Part shown: piece by piece, positions 41,574 to 45,552 of the stretch
How positions within the stretch are numbered: the stretch's first letter is position 1
Layout of the letters: each line of letters begins with the position of its first letter
Origin: Nitrospirota bacterium
GTDB taxonomy: Bacteria > Nitrospirota > Nitrospiria > Nitrospirales > NS-4
Reading direction: 5' to 3'
DNA: 45,552 bases
Assembly: GCA_004298335.1 (NCBI GenBank)
Contig: SCTG01000178.1
Location: 1-45,552 of the forward strand
The notes under the pieces: model-generated
The model's database searches: none
Seen by the model: only the letters and a program-made list of their open reading frames with translations
Told to the model about the DNA's origin: nothing
Position numbers and translations under genes: made by a program

Positions 41574-43054
41574 ATCCGCTCGCGGAGGCGTTTTTCAAAC
41601 GGCCCGAGCCGCTTCAGCAGCTCGGGCACGCGGGGATCGTCCTTGAGCGCATCCAGGTTGGCCTTGACGCAGACGAGGGCGCCTTCGCCCGCGGCCTGGG
41701 CCGCGAAGACGCCGGCCTTGAGATCGGCGGCCATGGGCGGCGGGGCCAAGGGGATGAGCGCGCGCAGGACCTGCATGCCGGCGACGGCCCATTCCGTAAT
41801 GGCGAGCGGCACCGCGATGGCGACGCTGAGGGCGTCTGTGAGCGCCGCGCTCCGTTCGGGATCGATCGCGGGCCGCCTGGAGTTCCGGAGCACGGCGCCG
41901 TAGGCCTCGGCGTCCTCCCGGATCGCCGTCTGGAGCCGGTCCCGGAGCTGGATCAGGACGTCGCGCTTCGCGCGGAGATCGGCCGTCTTGTCGGGCAGAG
42001 TCTCCTTTTCGAGCAAACGCCCGCTCACCATCACGCCCAGGGCCATGGCGGCCGCGCCGGCCAGAGCCGCCACGCTTCCCCCTCCCGGCGCCGCCTGCGG
42101 GGCCGACACGGCTTCCAGGAACGGCCCGACCGTGGCCGAGACGTCCTGCGTCAGGGCCTGTGCCATCCGCGCTTCCAGCACCTGGCTCATCGAAAAGTTT
42201 TCCAGCATCAAGTGGTGCGCGGCGACCTGCGACACGGCCGCCTCCGGGATCAGCCCGATCACCTCGCTGCCGGAGACGGCGACGCCGTGTCTGGCCGCTT
42301 CCGCCTTGACCGCCGCGAACGCCGCGTGCACGGGCGTCTCTTCGTAGTTGGTGAGGTTCATGGAGACCTGCACGCACCCGCGGCTCTTCAGATCGATGCC
42401 GACCGCCTTGACCGAGGGCAGCCCGCCGTTGGAGGCCCGGACCTTGTGCGCGATGGCCTTGGCGAGGTCCAGATCGATGGTGGCAAGGTTCACGTTATAG
42501 GCGATCAGGACGGGGCGCGCGCCGACGATGGTCGCCCCGGCCGTCCGGTGCAGCTTCGCGTCTCCGAAGTCCGGCGCCCATTCGGGACTCGTCCGCATCC
42601 GCTCGCCCAACTCTTCGAGGCCTCCCCGCCGGATGTCCTCAATGTGGGTCCGGGACGGGACTTTGGCGGCCCGCTCATAGAGGAAGACCGGGATGTGCAG
42701 CTCCTCCGCGAGGCGGCGACCCACGGTCCGCGCCAGGTGCGCGCAGTCCTCCATCGTGACGCCGCGGATCGGCACGAAGGGGATCACGTCGGTGGCACCG
42801 ACGCGGGGGTGTTCGCCTCGGTGGGTCGTCAGGTCGATGCGGTGGAGGGCCTGCTCGGCCGCGCGGAATGCGGCTTCGGCGGCGGCCTCGGGAGGCCCGA
42901 TGAAGGTCAGGACGGAGCGGTTGTGGTCGGCGTCGCTCTGGCGGTCCAGCAGGACCACGCCGGGGACGGCGCGGATGGCCGTGACCAGCGCGTCGATGGT
43001 CCCGGGCTTTCTTCCTTCGCTGAAATTGGGAACGCACTCGACGAGCCGAGTCAT
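41570..43054 (-). CDS. Glutamate formimidoyltransferase / formiminotetrahydrofolate cyclodeaminase
   Basis: A 494-residue fused enzyme. The N-terminal transferase (about 1-290) begins LVECVPNFSEGRKPGTIDAL and contains RGEHPRVGATDVIPFVPI and VQVSMNLTNYEETPVHAAF. The C-terminal cyclodeaminase (about 305-494) begins near FLEAVSAPQAAPGGGSVAALAGA and is helical. Together they move the formimino group from formiminoglutamate to tetrahydrofolate and release ammonia, giving methenyl-THF. ATG 43054 has GAGGTGA at a good distance. No other histidine-degradation gene is in the window, so its role here (folate one-carbon supply) is open. Confidence 0.94.
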   Translation of the reverse strand: MTRLVECVPNFSEGRKPGTIDALVTAIRAVPGVVLLDRQSDADHNRSVLTFIGPPEAAAEAAFRAAEQALHRIDLTTHRGEHPRVGATDVIPFVPIRGVTMEDCAHLARTVGRRLAEELHIPVFLYERAAKVPSRTHIEDIRRGGLEELGERMRTSPEWAPDFGDAKLHRTAGATIVGARPVLIAYNVNLATIDLDLAKAIAHKVRASNGGLPSVKAVGIDLKSRGCVQVSMNLTNYEETPVHAAFAAVKAEAARHGVAVSGSEVIGLIPEAAVSQVAAHHLMLENFSMSQVLEARMAQALTQDVSATVGPFLEAVSAPQAAPGGGSVAALAGAAAMALGVMVSGRLLEKETLPDKTADLRAKRDVLIQLRDRLQTAIREDAEAYGAVLRNSRRPAIDPERSAALTDALSVAIAVPLAITEWAVAGMQVLRALIPLAPPPMAADLKAGVFAAQAAGEGALVCVKANLDALKDDPRVPELLKRLGPFEKRLRERI

Positions 43055-43114
43055 GCAATTCACCTCGCGCCCCACCGTAGCGAGTGGGTGGAAGGCCTGT
43101 CAAGGGGCGCAAAG

Positions 43115-43142
43115 TTGACGACCTGGGGGCCTTCATGATACC
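43115..43142 (+). promoter_or_regulatory. Candidate promoter of ilvBN
   Basis: -35 TTGACG (43115-43120) and a weak -10 GATACC (43137-43142) at 16 bases. It lies in the 140-base gap between the divergent folate gene and ilvB. No T-box or leader peptide rich in branched-chain residues was seen there. Confidence 0.35.
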
Positions 43143-43194
43143 CTCTTCCTTCCAACTACGTTGATTTTCAAGGTATTTGAGAGGAGAACGGGTG

Positions 43195-44970
43195 ATGAAG
43201 CTCACGGGTGCCGAGATCTTTGTGGAGTGCCTGAAGAAGGAAGGGGTGAAGACCATCTTCGGCCTTCCGGGCGGCGTGGTGTTGAAGATTTTCGACGTGC
43301 TGCACCAGCAGAAGGACGTCGAGGTCATTCTCACGCGTCACGAGCAGGGCGCGGGCCACATGGCGGAGGGCTACGCGAAGGCCACGGGCAAGCCGGGCGT
43401 GGCGCTGGTCACCTCCGGCCCGGGCATGACCAACATCGTCACCCCGCTGGTGGACGCCTACATGGACTCGGTGCCGATCGTCGTCTTCACGGGGCAGGTC
43501 CCGACCGCGCTCATCGGCAACGACGCGTTCCAGGAGGCGGACAACGTCGGCATCAGCCGTCCGTGCACCAAGTACAATTTCCTGGTCAAGGACGTGAACG
43601 ATCTGGCGCAGACCATCAAGGAAGCCTTCTACATCGCTATGACCGGACGGCCGGGCCCGGTGCTCGTGGACATTCCGAAGGACGTGGCGATGAACAAGGG
43701 CGACTTCCGGTATCCGGACCGCGTGTCCATCCGGGGCTACAACCCGACCTACGACGGCAACAAGTGGCAGATCAAGCAGGCCGTGGACGCCATCCACAAG
43801 GCCAAGAAGCCGATCATCTACGTGGGCGGCGGCGCGATCTTTTCCAACGCGAGCGCGGAGCTCCTGGAGTTCGCCGAGCTGACGCAGATTCCGGTGGACA
43901 TGACGCTCATGGCGCTCGGCGCGTTCCCCGCGACCCATCATCTGTCGCTGGGCATGATGGGCATGCACGGCTCGTACGCCTCCAACATGGCGGTCCACTA
44001 TTCCGACCTGGTCATCGCGGTCGGCGCCCGCTTCGACGATCGGGTCACCGGCAAGGTGTCGGAATTCTGCCCGGAGGCCAAGGTCATCCACATCGACATC
44101 GACCCGACCTCGATCCGCAAGAACGTGCATGTGGATATTCCGATCGTGGGCGACGTCAAGACCGTGCTCCGCGAGCTGAACGCGCAGCTCAAGGCGACGC
44201 CGAACGGCCACTCCATCGAGCAACGCAAGCCCTGGTGGAACCAGGTCAATGAATGGCGGACGGCGCACCCGATGGGGTACAAGCAGCCGCCGGACGCGAA
44301 GATCAAGCCGCAGTACGTGATCGACCGCCTCTATCAGCTGACGAAGGACAAGGACCCGATCGTGGCGACCGACGTGGGCCAGCACCAGATGTGGGCGGCC
44401 CAGCATTTCCTGCTCAACAAGCCGCGCCGGTGGCTGACTTCCGGCGGGCTGGGCACGATGGGCTTCGGGTTGCCGGCGGCGATGGGCGCGCAGGCGGCGT
44501 TCCGCGACAGGCTGGTGCTCTGCATCGCGGGCGACGGCAGCATCCAGATGAACATGCAGGAGATGGCCACGGCCATGGTGAACAAGCTGCCGGTCAAGAC
44601 CTTCATCATGAACAACCATTTCCACGGCATGGTGCGCCAATGGCAGGACCTTTTCTACGAGGGCCGCTACGCCTCGTCCTACCTGGACACGGTCCCGGAC
44701 TTCGTGAAGATGGCGGAGGCCTTCAACGCGGTGGGGCTCCGGGCCACGAAGGTGGACGAAGTGGACGACATCATCAAGGAGTCGCTGAAGACCGACAAGC
44801 CGGTCCTGGTGGACATCGAGGTGGACGCCTACGAGAACTGCTACCCGATGATCCCGGCCGGCGGCTGCAATCACGAGATGATCCTTGAGGATCCGCCGGA
44901 GATGAAGCGAGGGGAGAAACCCGCGTCCAAGGTGGCCGGCGAGGATAAAGACACCGTTTTAACAGCGTAA
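43195..44970 (+). CDS. ilvB: Acetolactate synthase, catalytic (large) subunit
   Basis: A 591-residue ThDP enzyme that makes acetolactate or acetohydroxybutyrate, the first common step of branched-chain amino acid synthesis. The ThDP-activating Glu is Glu50 in ILTRHEQGAGHMAEGYA. GLPGG near residue 23, TSGPGMTN, FQEADNVGISRP and ARFDDRVTGK (FAD-binding region) are conserved. The ThDP/Mg motif runs from GDGSIQMN to NNHFHGMVRQWQ. ATG 43195 has GAGGAG 8 bases upstream; a GTG directly before it is less likely. ilvN follows. Confidence 0.96.
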   Translation: MKLTGAEIFVECLKKEGVKTIFGLPGGVVLKIFDVLHQQKDVEVILTRHEQGAGHMAEGYAKATGKPGVALVTSGPGMTNIVTPLVDAYMDSVPIVVFTGQVPTALIGNDAFQEADNVGISRPCTKYNFLVKDVNDLAQTIKEAFYIAMTGRPGPVLVDIPKDVAMNKGDFRYPDRVSIRGYNPTYDGNKWQIKQAVDAIHKAKKPIIYVGGGAIFSNASAELLEFAELTQIPVDMTLMALGAFPATHHLSLGMMGMHGSYASNMAVHYSDLVIAVGARFDDRVTGKVSEFCPEAKVIHIDIDPTSIRKNVHVDIPIVGDVKTVLRELNAQLKATPNGHSIEQRKPWWNQVNEWRTAHPMGYKQPPDAKIKPQYVIDRLYQLTKDKDPIVATDVGQHQMWAAQHFLLNKPRRWLTSGGLGTMGFGLPAAMGAQAAFRDRLVLCIAGDGSIQMNMQEMATAMVNKLPVKTFIMNNHFHGMVRQWQDLFYEGRYASSYLDTVPDFVKMAEAFNAVGLRATKVDEVDDIIKESLKTDKPVLVDIEVDAYENCYPMIPAGGCNHEMILEDPPEMKRGEKPASKVAGEDKDTVLTA

Positions 44971-44979
44971 CCGGGAAAG

Positions 44980-44999
44980 GGCCGCGTCTCGGCGCGGCC
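44980..44999 (+). other. Small hairpin between ilvB and ilvN
   Basis: GGCCGCG (44980-44986) pairs with CGCGGCC (44993-44999) around TCTCGG. There is no T-run, so it may tune ilvN expression relative to ilvB or protect the mRNA end. The gap between the genes is 58 bases. Confidence 0.35.
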
Positions 45000-45028
45000 G
45001 GGGCGGGCGGGTGCAATAAGGAGTCGTC

Positions 45029-45552
45029 GTGGAGCATATCATCTCGGTATTGGTGGAGAACAAGTTCGGCGTGCTGTCGCGCGTGGTCAATCTCTTCAGC
45101 GGCCGCGGCTACAACATCGAGACCCTGTCGGTGGCGCCGACGCTGGACCCGTCCATGTCCATGATGACGATCGTCACGCGGGGCGACGACAAGATCATCG
45201 AGCAGATCGTCAAGCAGCTCAACAAGGTCATCGACGTGATCAAGGTGGTGGACCTGAACGAGGCCGACTTCGTCGAGCGCGAGATGGCCCTGATCAAGAT
45301 CCACACGCGGCAGGAAGACCGGGCGGAGGCGCTCCGGACCGCCGACATCTTCCGGGGCAAGATCGTGGACTCGACGCCGACCACCTACACGATCGAAGTC
45401 ACGGGGGACATCAAGAAAGTCGAGGCAGCCATCAACCTGCTCCAGCCCCTGGGCATCAAGGAAGTGGTCCGGACCGGGCGGGTCGCGATCGCGCGCGAGC
45501 AGGTGCGCCCGGCCGCCGCGCCGCCCAAGCGCGTTTTGAAGGAAGAGAAATA
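45029..45552 (+). CDS. ilvN: Acetolactate synthase, regulatory (small) subunit; stop codon cut by window end
   Basis: 174 codons followed by TA at the last two bases, so only the final base of the stop is outside the window. The N-terminal ACT domain (EHIISVLVENKFGVLSRVVNLFSGRGYNIETLSVA) binds valine in known homologues and mediates feedback inhibition of IlvB. The C-terminal domain (RTADIFRGKIVDSTPTTYTIEVTG, then IKEVVRTGRVAIARE) is also typical. The start is GTG 45029, preceded by AAGGAG. The Pro/Ala/Lys-rich tail is slightly longer than usual. Confidence 0.96.
   Translation, partial: MEHIISVLVENKFGVLSRVVNLFSGRGYNIETLSVAPTLDPSMSMMTIVTRGDDKIIEQIVKQLNKVIDVIKVVDLNEADFVEREMALIKIHTRQEDRAEALRTADIFRGKIVDSTPTTYTIEVTGDIKKVEAAINLLQPLGIKEVVRTGRVAIAREQVRPAAAPPKRVLKEEK

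Overview
The window is a GC-rich, gene-dense bacterial chromosome segment made almost entirely of core genes. The cell is Gram-negative: there are outer-membrane lipoproteins, a signal-peptide-bearing porin and a Pst system. The combination of short-form HisG in a compact his operon, a very large PstC/PstA pair, an OprO/P-like porin, GYD and YciI proteins and a fused formiminotransferase-cyclodeaminase suggests Nitrospira or a close relative (Nitrospirota). That assignment is inference from gene content, not a database result. I see no transposase, integrase, prophage or CRISPR array.

Layout. 1-4.6 kb: the end of rdgB, tRNA-Pro and tRNA-Arg, a Slp-type lipoprotein, ispH, an overlapping mutY/mutT-like pair, a DEDD exonuclease, and a convergent YciI/DUF2203 pair. 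4.6-16.2 kb: rho with a long leader, rpmE, a terminator-like hairpin, then a tightly packed run prfA-prmC-murA-hisG-hisD-hisB-hisH-(lipoprotein)-hisA-hisF-hisIE-HIT in which most genes overlap by 1-4 bases. 16.3-20.9 kb: dnaG-rpoD, a CAT-anticodon tRNA and a coiled-coil/zinc-ribbon gene. 21.0-32.1 kb (minus strand): a phosphate locus, read as porin, then pstS-pstC-pstA-pstB-phoU-phoB-phoR and an RNase HIII-like gene. 32.2-34.1 kb: a coiled-coil lipoprotein, a small four-cysteine protein and RNase P RNA. 34.1-37.6 kb (minus): a five-gene cluster of a glutaredoxin-like protein, two paralogous TPR proteins (one with a metallopeptidase domain), a membrane protein and a GYD protein. 37.7-43.1 kb: a hypothetical protein, aldo/keto reductase and DCC protein, an isocitrate-lyase-superfamily enzyme, a lipoprotein/zinc-ribbon pair, and the formiminotransferase-cyclodeaminase. 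43.2 kb to the end: ilvB-ilvN.

How the parts work together. The phosphate locus is a complete module: outer-membrane pore, periplasmic binding protein, permeases, ATPase, PhoU and the PhoR/PhoB pair. A four-unit array of motifs spaced exactly 11 bp lies before pstS and looks like a tandem PhoB site. PstC carries a periplasmic insertion with WD40-like blades and PstA a long periplasmic insertion with a helical segment. The his run encodes most steps from PRPP to histidinol phosphate and histidinol to histidine; HisZ (needed by short HisG), HisC and histidinol-phosphate phosphatase are not in the window.

Most noteworthy signals: the 11-bp Pho-box array, the enlarged PstC/PstA, several promoters whose -10 element sits about 6-12 bases before a start codon lacking a Shine-Dalgarno sequence (leaderless or nearly leaderless mRNAs: phoB, the glutaredoxin-like gene, DUF2203, one lipoprotein), a possible leader peptide in the rho leader, a 7-codon ORF coupled to the zinc-ribbon gene, and a lipoprotein gene embedded in the his operon. 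No clearly new multi-gene system stands out; the best unknown is the TPR/peptidase cluster.
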